61,135 nt of DNA. Source: Chloroflexota bacterium (GTDB taxonomy: Bacteria > Chloroflexota > Anaerolineae > UBA1429). Made by a program: the position numbers and the translations under genes. Shown here piece by piece: positions 1 through 8,623 of the stretch. Location: the NCBI GenBank assembly GCA_012719135.1, contig JAAYAW010000074.1, positions 1 to 61,135 of the forward strand, in the 5' to 3' direction. The number at the start of each line of letters is the position of its first letter. Positions within the stretch are counted from its first letter, which is position 1. The notes under the pieces were generated by a model that ran no database searches, was not told where the DNA came from, and worked only from the letters and a program-made list of their open reading frames with translations.

Positions 1-348
1 AGGTGCTCTACCCTCTCGACGCCCCGCCGTCTCCGACAGACCGCCTCCAGTGCATTGATCATTCTACGTCATCCGGGCCGCACCGTCAAGTCCGACCTTT
101 TCACTGTTTCCTGATCCTGCACCCCGGGAGACCCGACACTCTCGTGCACCGTTCTCGCCCAGTGCGCGTGGCACTCCACTCTCGGATCCCGCCTTGCGGT
201 GACCCAACGCTTTGGCCACGTCTCATCCGAGCGATGTTCAAGTGCTCAGAGGTTCGTCAGCGAGGTTTCCCCTCGCCTGCCTCCCCGTCATGCCCGTTCA
301 TTGCACGAGCACAACGGGGCGGGATGATACACGCATGTCAGAAGCCTG
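1..348. other. Gene-free stretch at window start
   Basis: I see no convincing gene here. The reading frames that are open look like chance high-GC frames: they lack a ribosome binding site and a recognisable product. A small hairpin (GCGAGG, 5-nt loop, CCTCGC) lies at 260-276 and could sit in the 3' untranslated region of recR, but no T tract follows it on the minus strand. Confidence 0.5.
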
Positions 349-948
349 TCAAATCAGCCTGCGACCTGCAAGAGCCTCCGAGAGTGTCATACGATCAGCG
401 TACTCCAGGTCTCCACCTCGTGGCAATCCCAGGGCAAGACGCGTAACCGACACGCCGTACGGCTGAGCCAGTCGCGAGATGTAGATCGCGGTGGCGTCAC
501 CCTCCAGAGTTGGGTTCGTCGCCAGGATGATCTCCCGGATGCCGTCCTCTCGTACGCGCGCGAGCAGGGGCTCGATGCGAAGCTCGTCCGGACCGATGCG
601 TTCCATGGGCGAGATATGGCCGTGCAGCACATGGTAGAGCCCATGAAAGTTGCCGGTGTTCTCTATCGCAACCACGTCGAGTGGCTCCTCAACCACACAG
701 ATCGTCTGATGATCGCGCCGGTCGTCAGTGCAGATTGCGCATGGGTCGGTTTCGCTGATGTTGCAGCATCGCGAGCACATGATAGTCTGGCGATGCAGCG
801 CGGCCACCGCCTCGGCCAGTACCGCAGCCTCCTCCTCCCCCGCCCTCAGCAGATGGTAGGTGAGCCGAGACGCCGTCTTTGGACCAATGCCCGGCAGCCG
901 GCTCAGGGCATCAATCAGCCGGTCTACCGCCCTGGGCATGGACGCCAT
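349..948 (-). CDS. recR: Recombination mediator RecR
   Basis: The 199-residue product has the full RecR layout and the usual length. A helix-hairpin-helix (LPGIGPKTASR, residues 18-28) comes first. A four-cysteine zinc finger follows (C58-x2-C61, C70-x2-C73). A Toprim domain starts around ICVVEEPLDV. RecR acts with RecO, and RecF in some species, to load RecA on gapped single-stranded DNA in the cytoplasm. The start codon overlaps the stop of the preceding ybaB by one base (TGATG), which points to translational coupling in a dnaX-ybaB-recR operon, a widely conserved order. Identification is firm. Confidence 0.97.
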   Translation of the reverse strand: MASMPRAVDRLIDALSRLPGIGPKTASRLTYHLLRAGEEEAAVLAEAVAALHRQTIMCSRCCNISETDPCAICTDDRRDHQTICVVEEPLDVVAIENTGNFHGLYHVLHGHISPMERIGPDELRIEPLLARVREDGIREIILATNPTLEGDATAIYISRLAQPYGVSVTRLALGLPRGGDLEYADRMTLSEALAGRRLI

Positions 949-1301
949 CAGATCAGACCACCCACATTCAGACCCGCCGTGAAGGGGCTCATGCGCTCCT
1001 GGGTGAGCTGAGTCACCTTGGCATGCGCCTCCTGGAACGCGGCGACAATCAGGTCCTGGAGCATCTCGACATCATCAGGATCCAGCACATCGGGGCGAAT
1101 GGATATCGCGCGCACTTCTTGCCCGCCGGTCATCTCGATGGTCACGGCTCCGCCACCCACGGTCGCGGTAACCGTTTCCTGCTCCAGATCCGCCTGAGCC
1201 TGCTCCATCTGTGCCTGCAAGGCTTCGAGTTGCTTCATCATATCGTTAGGCCGCCCTGCCGCCTGCGGCGCTCTGAACCTGGCCTTACCCTTACTTGCCA
1301 T
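948..1301 (-). CDS. ybaB: YbaB/EbfC nucleoid-associated protein
   Basis: This 117-residue protein matches the YbaB/EbfC family: small, with an N-terminal amphipathic helix rich in Q/E (MMKQLEALQAQMEQAQADL), then the central strand region with GGGAVTIEMTG, and a helical C-terminus. Family members are dimeric DNA-binding proteins that coat the nucleoid; their exact role is unsettled. An N-terminal extension rich in K/R/A (first about 15 residues) precedes the family core. It lies between dnaX and recR and overlaps recR by one base, as in many bacteria. Confidence 0.93.
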   Translation of the reverse strand: MASKGKARFRAPQAAGRPNDMMKQLEALQAQMEQAQADLEQETVTATVGGGAVTIEMTGGQEVRAISIRPDVLDPDDVEMLQDLIVAAFQEAHAKVTQLTQERMSPFTAGLNVGGLI

Positions 1302-1321
1302 CGCGTATCCTCCCGATCCTA

Positions 1322-3214
1322 CTATGACTCGTCTTCGGCCAAATCAACCCGCGTCACCTGTCCGCCCCGCTGCTCCAACGCTTTGACCGCGGGGTGATTG
1401 AGTAGCTCCTGCTCGCGCTGTTTACGGCGATCCATCCGCGAGAACAGGTGTTCATCCTGTGCGGGCTCGTTACGGGAACGATCCGAGATGCCCTTCTCGT
1501 GTACGCACTGAATCCGGCAGGGCGCCTCAAGCAGTTCGCTCATCACCCGTTCCACAGAGAGTGCGCGCTTTTCCTCGCCGAGCGTATCACGATGAAAGGG
1601 CGATTCACACCCCAACACGACCACGTCCCCCGACACTCGTACCGGATACGTGCTGCGCAGGATCGCCTGCAGACTGCGGTCCACCGCACCCATCCGGCTA
1701 ATGATCTGGCTCCACTTGCCCTGTACCCACGCTAGCGAGATCGGCTCAACCTCATCGACCGCGGCGCGTTCAGGCGGTTCCTCCACCCTCGCAGGCTCAG
1801 AATCCTCCTCATCAGAGCCGATCGTGGCGGGTTCGGCCTCTGGCGTTGGCTCCGGCCCGTCTGATGCCTGCTCGTGTTCTGCGATCGTCATCGCTTCGGT
1901 ATCCGGTGCCCCGGCGCCAACCGCAGCGAGAGAGACAGACGTAGCCGGCTTTTCCCCCTCGCCCTGGGTAACCGCGCCAGCCGCGGGCCTTCCCTCGGGG
2001 CTGGCGCCCCGCTCGACGCCCGCATCGCTCTCCGCGGACTCTGGTGCCCCGGCGGGCGCGTATGCGGCCGAGGGCAGATCTGTGGCCGTCTGATCGGCAA
2101 CCCGTCTAGCGCCGGCACTCACGGTCGACGCCGTGATCGTCTCCACCAGCGCCACCTCAAGGGGGAGTTCCGTGCGAATCGCGTTCCTCAACGCCTGGGC
2201 GGCATCGGTGAACGATCGAATGGCCTGAAGCAAGAACGATGCATCGAATCCGGGTGCGCCCGTCAGGGTCCGCAGGGCGTCCACCGTGGCGGGCCCGAGC
2301 GACGATAGCGTGTCGTCGCAACCTGCGCTCAGAAGGAGCATCCCGCGCAATTGGTCCAGCACTTCGCCGATGAACTGCCGTGGATCTGCTCCCTGGTCCA
2401 GGGCCTGGTTGATGAGGCGCAGGCCGGTGCCAGCGTCCGCCGAGAGCATGGCCGCGATCATACGGGTCACGAGCTCAGCCGGCGCCGCTCCCAGCAGATG
2501 CTGCACGAGGTCTAGATCAACGGAGCCCTCGGCATATCCAGCGATGTGCTCGAGCAGGCTCTCGGCGTCGCGGAAGCTGCCCGAGGCACGGCGAGCTATG
2601 TACTCGAGCGCCTCCGTACTGACACGCAGGTTCTCCCCCGCGCAAATGTGCTCCAGCTTGGCTCGCAGAACACCCACGGACGCGCGCCTGAAATCGAATC
2701 TCTGGCAGCGCGATAGAATGGTATCCAGCAGGCGATGCGGCTCAGTCGTGCAGAGGATAAAGATCACATGGGGGGGAGGCTCCTCCAGGGTCTTGAGAAG
2801 CGCATTGGAGGCCTCCTTGGTGAGCATATGGACTTCGTCGATCACATAGACCTTGTACCGCGCCTCATGGGGCACGAAACCCACCCGTTCGCGCAACTCT
2901 CGAATCTCATCGATGCCCCGATTCGAAGCTGCGTCGATCTCCATCAGGTCCAGCGAGCGGCCGGAGGTGATGCGCGTGCACATCTCGCACACGTTACAGG
3001 GAGGGTTGTCCGTCTCCCCGACGCAGTTCACCGCCTTGGCCATGATCCGCGCCATGGACGTCTTGCCGGTCCCCCTCAGACCTGTGAAAAGGTACGCATG
3101 TCCCACGCGCCCGGCGCGGATCTGGCTCCTGAGCGTGGTGGTGATGTGATCCTGGCCCATCACGTCGTCAAAGGTCTGGCTGCGCCAGCGGTTGTAGAGA
3201 GCTTGCGAGGTCAT
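1322..3214 (-). CDS. dnaX: DNA polymerase III subunits gamma/tau
   Basis: This 630-residue protein is the clamp-loader ATPase of the replicative polymerase. It begins MTSQALYNRWRSQTFDDVMG, the classic DnaX N-terminus. It then has a Walker A motif (GLRGTGKTS, residues 45-53), a four-cysteine zinc module near residues 64-80, Walker B (VYVIDEVHML) and the SRC motif (SRCQRFDFR). The second half is an acidic, Pro/Ala/Glu-rich linker followed by a C-terminal domain expected to contact DnaE. I chose the ATG at 3212-3214 because AAAGGAT precedes it at good spacing and the family consensus starts there; the frame is open for 27 more codons upstream. No clear slippery sequence for a gamma form was noticed. 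Confidence 0.96.
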   Translation of the reverse strand: MTSQALYNRWRSQTFDDVMGQDHITTTLRSQIRAGRVGHAYLFTGLRGTGKTSMARIMAKAVNCVGETDNPPCNVCEMCTRITSGRSLDLMEIDAASNRGIDEIRELRERVGFVPHEARYKVYVIDEVHMLTKEASNALLKTLEEPPPHVIFILCTTEPHRLLDTILSRCQRFDFRRASVGVLRAKLEHICAGENLRVSTEALEYIARRASGSFRDAESLLEHIAGYAEGSVDLDLVQHLLGAAPAELVTRMIAAMLSADAGTGLRLINQALDQGADPRQFIGEVLDQLRGMLLLSAGCDDTLSSLGPATVDALRTLTGAPGFDASFLLQAIRSFTDAAQALRNAIRTELPLEVALVETITASTVSAGARRVADQTATDLPSAAYAPAGAPESAESDAGVERGASPEGRPAAGAVTQGEGEKPATSVSLAAVGAGAPDTEAMTIAEHEQASDGPEPTPEAEPATIGSDEEDSEPARVEEPPERAAVDEVEPISLAWVQGKWSQIISRMGAVDRSLQAILRSTYPVRVSGDVVVLGCESPFHRDTLGEEKRALSVERVMSELLEAPCRIQCVHEKGISDRSRNEPAQDEHLFSRMDRRKQREQELLNHPAVKALEQRGGQVTRVDLAEDES

Positions 3215-3329
3215 AACGGGGCTATCCTTTGCGGGACACGAACTCCAAGGTCTGCTTCCCGGCCAGAGTGTATCATGGGCCAGCCATGGAGACAAGCACC
3301 CGCCCGGGTCAGCATCACCACTACGTGAG

Positions 3330-3363
3330 ACAGCGCTGAACGCGGGTACGCGCTCAGCGCTGT
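3330..3363 (-). terminator. Strong hairpin after transketolase operon
   Basis: A 10-bp perfect stem (ACAGCGCTGA/TCAGCGCTGT) encloses an inner CGCG-GGTA-CGCG stem. It lies just downstream of the transketolase B stop. No T tract follows on the minus strand, so it may protect or pause rather than act as a classic intrinsic terminator. Confidence 0.5.
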
Positions 3364-3384
3364 GAGTTCGGTCGCCCGCTCCGT

Positions 3385-4323
3385 CTAGTGCGAAAGCGCT
3401 CCAGCCACCGAAGAGGCTATGCCATCAGGCGTGAGCCCGTGCTTCTCCAGCAGTTCGTCAGCCACGGCCGACTCGCCAAATACGTCTCGAGTGCCCAGCC
3501 TCAGCAGGCGGGGACCGCCACCGACCTCCGCCATCGCCTCGGCGACGGCGCCCCCAAGGCCGCCGATGATGCTGTGCTCCTCTACCGTCACGACGAGGCG
3601 CCGGCGCATCGCCTCATGAACGGATGCCACATCCAGGGGCTTGATGGTCGACATGTTCACCACAGCAGCGGAGATACCCTCCTGAGCCAGCTTTTCCGCT
3701 GCATCCACTGCCGCCGCCACCATGTGGCCGCAGGCCAGGATGGCCACGTCATCGCCGTCGCGCAACCATTTGGCGCGCCCCAGTTCGAAAACGTAATCCT
3801 CCGGCAACACGTCGGGCACGGGATACCGCCCCAATCGCAGGTAGATCGGGCCATCGAGTTGCCCCGCCGCAGCCAGAGTCATCGCCCGAGTCTCCACGCC
3901 GTCGGCAGGGACGAGCACCGTCATCTTGGGCAGCGCCCTCATAAGGGCGATATCCTCCAGCGACTGATGGCTGGCGCCATCCGGTCCCTGGGTAAGACCC
4001 GCACTCGAACCCGCGAGCACCACGTGCAGCCTCGGATAACAGATCTGAATCCGGATCTGGTCATAGCAGTGCGCCGTGATGAACATCGCAAAGGTGTTCA
4101 CAAAGGGCACCATGCCGCTCGCAGAGAGGCCCGCCGCGGTACTCACCATATCCATCTCGGCGATTCCCATATCCACGAATCTCTCTGGGAACGCATCGCG
4201 AAAGAGAACCGATCGCGTGGACTTGAAGAGATCTGCATCCAGTACTGCAACGCGATCGTTCCTCTGGCCAGCCTCTACCAGGGCTTCGCCGTAGACTATC
4301 CGGGTTTCTCTTTTCTCGCTCAA
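3385..4323 (-). CDS. Transketolase C-terminal subunit
   Basis: The 312-residue product carries the pyrimidine-binding and C-terminal domains of transketolase. It resembles the second half of split transketolases: a core from KRETRIVYGEAL through the DMGIAEMDMV glutamate that activates thiamine diphosphate, and a C-terminal domain ending near the GLGGAVAEAMAE helix. The start is TTG at 4321-4323, preceded by CAGGAGGC. It begins one base after the stop of the N-terminal subunit, so the two are translationally coupled and almost certainly form one enzyme. Transketolase moves two-carbon units between sugar phosphates in the non-oxidative pentose phosphate pathway. Split forms are sometimes recruited to other sugar pathways, so the exact substrate is not proven. 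Confidence 0.9.
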   Translation of the reverse strand: MSEKRETRIVYGEALVEAGQRNDRVAVLDADLFKSTRSVLFRDAFPERFVDMGIAEMDMVSTAAGLSASGMVPFVNTFAMFITAHCYDQIRIQICYPRLHVVLAGSSAGLTQGPDGASHQSLEDIALMRALPKMTVLVPADGVETRAMTLAAAGQLDGPIYLRLGRYPVPDVLPEDYVFELGRAKWLRDGDDVAILACGHMVAAAVDAAEKLAQEGISAAVVNMSTIKPLDVASVHEAMRRRLVVTVEEHSIIGGLGGAVAEAMAEVGGGPRLLRLGTRDVFGESAVADELLEKHGLTPDGIASSVAGALSH

Positions 4324-4324
4324 C

Positions 4325-5167
4325 CTAAGCCTCCTGCACAGCGCGGGGAGATTCGAGTGCCGCCAGCGCCTCGGCCACCTGCTCGGGCGAAAGCGCCGCG
4401 TTGTGGTATTCGGGCCTGTTCTCCATAAAGGGGACCCCTTTGCCCTTGATCGTGCGTGCGATGATCAGGCAGGGGGCATCGACCGTCTCGTGAGCCCAAT
4501 CGAGCGCCTCGCACAGCTCGGCCATGTTGTGCCCATCGATCTCACGGACATGCCATCCGAATGCTTGAAAACGCGCATCCAGGCCGCCGAGGTCCTTCCC
4601 GCAGTAGGACGTATCCATCGCCTTGAGGCCGTTGCGATCCAGGATGGCTGTCACATTGCCGAGACACTGCGTCGCCGCCGTGCGAACCGCCTCCCAGATC
4701 TGCCCTTCCTGCGACTCGCCGTCGCCTATCAGGCAGAACACGTCATACTGGATCCCCCTCATACGACCCGCGAGAGCCATGCCATTGGCAAAGGAGAGGC
4801 CCTGCCCCAGCGAGCCAGTGCAGCCCTCGATGCCCGGGAGCAGGTGCGCCGCTGGATGCCCCTGCAGCCGCGTACCCAGCCTCTTGAGAGTCGCCAGCTC
4901 GGCCATCGGGAAGACGCCGCGCATGGCCAGCGCCACGTACTGGGCGGGAACACAGTGCCCCTTGCTCATGATGAACCGGTCGCGCTCGGGCCAGTCAGGC
5001 CGAGCCGGATCGTAGCGCATCCGGTAAAAGTAGAGCGCCGTGACGATGTCCGTCGCGGACAGCGACCCACCAAAGTGGTGAGCCTTGTTCGCGCCCATCA
5101 TCTTGACGATCTCACGGCGCATCTCTACGGCGCGCGCCTCCAGCGCCTCCAGATCACGAACCACCAT
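4325..5167 (-). CDS. Transketolase N-terminal subunit
   Basis: This 280-residue protein is the thiamine-diphosphate-binding half of a split transketolase. The motif GDGESQEGQIWEA is the GDG-x-EG-x-WEA signature, followed by the Asn of ILDRNGLKA that ligates magnesium. SKGHC and HFGGSLSATDIV are also typical of the family. The ATG at 5165-5167 is chosen because AGAGGAGGA lies just upstream, although the frame is open further up. It is followed after one base by the C-terminal half, so both subunits should be made in equal amounts. Confidence 0.92.
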   Translation of the reverse strand: MVVRDLEALEARAVEMRREIVKMMGANKAHHFGGSLSATDIVTALYFYRMRYDPARPDWPERDRFIMSKGHCVPAQYVALAMRGVFPMAELATLKRLGTRLQGHPAAHLLPGIEGCTGSLGQGLSFANGMALAGRMRGIQYDVFCLIGDGESQEGQIWEAVRTAATQCLGNVTAILDRNGLKAMDTSYCGKDLGGLDARFQAFGWHVREIDGHNMAELCEALDWAHETVDAPCLIIARTIKGKGVPFMENRPEYHNAALSPEQVAEALAALESPRAVQEA

Positions 5168-5282
5168 TCGTCCTCCTCTTTGCAGCCTACGGCTGGACTC
5201 TATGCGTCCAGCCGCGACAGTGTTCACTCGTATCTCTCGCACTGCAGAGCGCCTTGACAGCACAACGACACACAAACATCGC

Positions 5283-7301
5283 TTAGCTGGGAGATGCCTC
5301 CTGGTCGCTCTCGGTAAACAGATCTGCATAGTCGGCAGGAAGCATATCCTCCGGCTGGGCCCCCAAGATGGCGAGCAACTCCCCAATGAGGCCCGCTTTT
5401 CTGATGGCATCCTGCTGCGACCAGGTGCGGCTCTTGACCTCCACGAACGGCCCCGCCACCTTTGGCTCCTTCACGCAATCCAGATTCACAGCAAAGTCAA
5501 GCCCCTTGTAGCGAATATGGTACCGTTCCCTGTGCTTGACAATCTCAACCTCCTGCTCTGGCGCAAAGTACTCGCGATAGAAGCGGAGGCTGCGATCGGC
5601 TGTAGCGGTGTAGCGTGACCGACTCAGCACAACGCTATGCTCGTACTCGGCCTCCTTGGCAGGCCCGGTAAGCGTCAGGTTGTAGATGGGCTGGATGGTC
5701 CCATCGGGCATCAGAACCTGATCCTCACGATAGCGAAGCCTCTGGGGCCCTCGCCCATCGAACAGAAAGTAGGTATCGTACTGGTCGCGAGACGTGTGCG
5801 CGACCTGGTGCACTTCGGGATGATCAAGCCCGCGCCGGAATAGCTCCTCATCCCTGAGGGCCCCCTTGGCCTGCACCTCAAAAGTCTCGCGCTGCTCCAG
5901 AGGCGCGATATCCACAAGCTTGTCCAGGATGGCCGCCTCGCGCTGGACAAAGAAGCTGGTGATCTCGTTGGCGAGATCCTGCGCACGATCGAGCGTACGT
6001 TCCAGATCCACCGTCATCACGTGCCCGTCTCGAACCACATTCCGTCCATTCACGTAGACGTGACGCACGTCGCTGGCCTTGCTCGTATACACCAGCCTCG
6101 AGTACACGCTCCTCGGCGTCGTGGCAAAGAAGGGCCGTGTGTGTAGGGCATCACCCCTCACAACGATGATGTCGGCGCGCTTGCCCGGCTCCAGCGAGCC
6201 AATCAGATGATCCATCCCTATCGCCTTGGCGCCCTCGATAGTCGCCATGGCGAGGGCGTCAGCAGCAGGCACGGCTACCGGGCTGTTCGTCGCTACTTTG
6301 GGCAGGAGAGCCGCCAATCGCAGTTCCTCGAACATATCTAGATCGTTGTTACTGGCACATCCGTCCGTTCCGATACCAACGTGTACGCCACGGCGCAGCA
6401 TCTCCGTCACGGGAGCGATCCCGCTGGAGAGCTTGAGGTTGGACGTCGGATTATGCGCCACCCCCACGCCATAACGCGCCATGAGCAAGATCTCTTCAGT
6501 GTTCACGTGCACGCAGTGCGCCGCGATCAGGGGATGCTCCAGAATGCCCTGTTCCTCTAGCCATCGCACCGGTCGCAAAGCCGTCTCCGACACAAGCGAT
6601 TCGGCCTCATCAAGAGTCTCTGAAACGTGGATGAGCTGGGGAACGCCCGCTTCTTCAGCGATGGCATGCGAAGCCTGGAGGAGCTCCGGGGTCGTCATAT
6701 AGATCGAGTGCGGTGCCGGGACTGCCCTGATGAGCTCGTGCCCCCGCCAGTGATCGACAAAATCCTGGCAGTAGCGGATGCTCTCATCATAGCTGGCCGC
6801 ATCCGGCGTGGGGTACTTGGCGATCGTCTCGCCGCAGATCGCGCGCATTCCCGCCTCTGCGGCAGACCAGGCTACCTCTTCCTCGAAGTAGTACATGTCC
6901 ACGAAGCAGGTCGTACCCCCCCGAAGCATCTCCGCACAGGCCAGTGACGTGCCGAGAAAAGAGAATTCGGGGGTAACATGCTGGCGTTCCACTGGCAGGA
7001 TATACCCGTGCAGCCATACATCCAGGCGCAGGTCATCTGCGAGGCCCCTCAGCAGGCTCATCGGAGCGTGCGAGTGCGTATTCACTAACCCCGGAAGAAT
7101 GAGGTCGCCCTCGCAGTGAACGATTTCGCCGGCTGAGTACTGTTCCATGAGCTCGGCCGCTTCGGCCACCGCCACGATCTCGCGACCCCGAACCGCCACA
7201 GCGCCGGACTCGATCACCGCGCGCCGAGCATCCATCGTGATCACAGTGCCACCAACCAGAAGCAGATCGACTTCCTGGCGGTGCTGGCCGTCGCTGTCCA
7301 T
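5283..7301 (-). CDS. MtaD-type deaminase fused to a CYTH domain
   Basis: This is a 672-residue two-domain protein. Residues 1-450 are an amidohydrolase of the MTA/S-adenosylhomocysteine deaminase (MtaD/TrzN) type. The metal ligands are visible: H76-x-H78 in NTHSHAPMSLLRG, H225 in HVSE, H262 in AHCVHV, and D312 in GTDGCASNND. Residues about 474-647 form a CYTH (CyaB/thiamine triphosphatase-like) domain, with FEVQAKG replacing the usual ExExK, DQYDTYF, LRYRED, EVEIVKHRERY and FVEVKSR. The N-terminal half should deaminate methylthioadenosine or SAH in methionine salvage. The CYTH half would bind a triphosphorylated or polyphosphate ligand. The start ATG at 7299-7301 follows GGAGG. The usual MtaD is only about 430-450 residues, so the extra domain is a real extension. 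Confidence 0.85.
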   Translation of the reverse strand: MDSDGQHRQEVDLLLVGGTVITMDARRAVIESGAVAVRGREIVAVAEAAELMEQYSAGEIVHCEGDLILPGLVNTHSHAPMSLLRGLADDLRLDVWLHGYILPVERQHVTPEFSFLGTSLACAEMLRGGTTCFVDMYYFEEEVAWSAAEAGMRAICGETIAKYPTPDAASYDESIRYCQDFVDHWRGHELIRAVPAPHSIYMTTPELLQASHAIAEEAGVPQLIHVSETLDEAESLVSETALRPVRWLEEQGILEHPLIAAHCVHVNTEEILLMARYGVGVAHNPTSNLKLSSGIAPVTEMLRRGVHVGIGTDGCASNNDLDMFEELRLAALLPKVATNSPVAVPAADALAMATIEGAKAIGMDHLIGSLEPGKRADIIVVRGDALHTRPFFATTPRSVYSRLVYTSKASDVRHVYVNGRNVVRDGHVMTVDLERTLDRAQDLANEITSFFVQREAAILDKLVDIAPLEQRETFEVQAKGALRDEELFRRGLDHPEVHQVAHTSRDQYDTYFLFDGRGPQRLRYREDQVLMPDGTIQPIYNLTLTGPAKEAEYEHSVVLSRSRYTATADRSLRFYREYFAPEQEVEIVKHRERYHIRYKGLDFAVNLDCVKEPKVAGPFVEVKSRTWSQQDAIRKAGLIGELLAILGAQPEDMLPADYADLFTESDQEASPS

Positions 7302-7331
7302 ACTCACACCTCCGCCCGCTGACCCTAAGCG

Positions 7332-7360
7332 ATTATAGCAGGAGTGCCGCAGCGGGCCAA
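7332..7360 (-). promoter_or_regulatory. Sigma70-type promoter for mtaD-CYTH
   Basis: On the minus strand TTGGCC (7355-7360) and a perfect TATAAT (7332-7337) are separated by 17 bases, about 30 bases upstream of the gene start. Confidence 0.65.
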
Positions 7361-7379
7361 AGCACTCCATGTCCGGCAG

Positions 7380-7408
7380 TTGGCCGTCCGCATCCTCGGT
7401 GATATAGT
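7380..7408 (+). promoter_or_regulatory. Sigma70-type promoter for parvulin lipoprotein
   Basis: TTGGCC (7380-7385) and TATAGT (7403-7408) are 17 bases apart, about 50 bases before the lipoprotein start and divergent from the mtaD promoter. Confidence 0.6.
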
Positions 7409-7461
7409 AACTCGAACGGACACGAAGCAATATGTCAAGCACAAGCCCTGAAAGGTGATCC

Positions 7462-8550
7462 ATGAGACATGCTCCCCTTGTGCGCCTGGTCGCCATACTG
7501 ACGCTACTCCTGCTCGCCGTAGCCTGTCGTCCCGATTCAGGGAGCGGGACCACCGCCGATCCTGCGGCTAGTGCGGAGTCGACATCCGCAGTCACACCGA
7601 CAACCACGCAGGTTCCCGCCTCCAGCGAGACCACGCAACAGCCCTCGACGCCAGAGGAGTCTTCCGGGAGCCCGACGCTCGCAGAGCAGACCCTGGCTCG
7701 GGCTCCTGCGATCGACGAGGCCCTTGGCAGGATCGCCGTACCGCAGGAGGGCGATCTGGCTGCCACCGTCAATGGCGAGGAAATCACGATGGAGCGGCTC
7801 CGCGCCTACATGCGCCTGCGCATGGAAAACCTCTCCAGCCAATACGGCATCGACTGGACCCAATCCGAATCGGAGAGCGTGCTCTCGCAGCTCCAGGCCG
7901 AGGTACTGGAGCAGCTCATCGAGATGGCCCTGATAAGGCAGGGAGCCGATCAGGCGGGTGTCATCGCGGATCCGGCCGAGCTGGCGGGCCTCACCTTTGA
8001 GGTCCAGCAGAGCATTCTGCAGAGTCAGGGCTTTGAGAGCTGGGAGCAATACCTGAGCGCCATGGGCCTGAGCGATCAGGAGTTCACGAGCATACTGGAG
8101 GAATCGCTGTTGGTTAACGCGCTCGTCGAAGATCAGGATGCCCCAAGCGAGGCCGAGCAGGTGCATGCCCGCCACATCCTCGTCACGGATCCGGATCTGG
8201 CCGAGGATCTGGCCACACAACTCGCCGCGGACGCGGACTTTGCCGAGCTTGCTGCCGCGAACTCTGTGGATACCAGCACGGCAAGCAACGGGGGCGACTT
8301 GGGCTGGTTCCCTCGCGGCATCATGGTCCCCGAGTTCGAGGACGCCGCCTTTGGCCTTGCCCCCGGAGAGCGAAGCGCAGTGATCCCGACGAGCTACGGC
8401 TATCACATCATCGAGGTGCTGGAGACGGGCACGCGCGAACTGAGCCTGCCCCACCGGCAGCAGATGCAGCAGATCGCCTTCATGGATTGGCTGGAGAAGG
8501 CGCGGGCAGAAGCGGAAATAGAACGATACATCCTCGAGGCTGTGGGTTGA
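7462..8550 (+). CDS. Parvulin-type PPIase lipoprotein (PrsA/SurA-like)
   Basis: This 362-residue protein begins with a signal peptide and lipobox (LLLLAVAC), so it should be a lipid-anchored exported chaperone. After a Ser/Thr/Pro-rich linker (about residues 25-80), residues 95-205 resemble the SurA/PrsA N-terminal helical domain (NGEEITMERLRAYMRLRM). Residues about 225-325 form the parvulin PPIase domain: HARHILV, then SNGGDLGWFPRG, and a C-terminal SYGYHIIEV. It would help fold secreted proteins outside the membrane by isomerising prolyl bonds. It has its own promoter and is followed by a strong hairpin, so it looks monocistronic. Confidence 0.9.
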   Translation: MRHAPLVRLVAILTLLLLAVACRPDSGSGTTADPAASAESTSAVTPTTTQVPASSETTQQPSTPEESSGSPTLAEQTLARAPAIDEALGRIAVPQEGDLAATVNGEEITMERLRAYMRLRMENLSSQYGIDWTQSESESVLSQLQAEVLEQLIEMALIRQGADQAGVIADPAELAGLTFEVQQSILQSQGFESWEQYLSAMGLSDQEFTSILEESLLVNALVEDQDAPSEAEQVHARHILVTDPDLAEDLATQLAADADFAELAAANSVDTSTASNGGDLGWFPRGIMVPEFEDAAFGLAPGERSAVIPTSYGYHIIEVLETGTRELSLPHRQQMQQIAFMDWLEKARAEAEIERYILEAVG

Positions 8551-8570
8551 TCCACGTACGGGAGACAGCA

Positions 8571-8601
8571 AAGGGCCGGGGGGCGCAGCCACCCGGCCCT
8601 T
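8571..8601. terminator. Bidirectional intrinsic terminator
   Basis: A perfect 10-bp stem (AAGGGCCGGG/CCCGGCCCTT) with an 11-base loop lies between two convergent genes, the parvulin lipoprotein and the LmbE-like deacetylase. CGTCTT follows on the plus strand. Confidence 0.75.
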
Positions 8602-8623
8602 CGTCTTGCTGTACCTTCTGCCG

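Noticed and set aside
1-40. Minus-strand GGTAGAGCACCT resembling a tRNA D arm
   Set aside because: The matching D-stem GCTC and an acceptor stem cannot be found upstream, and the rest would lie outside the window.
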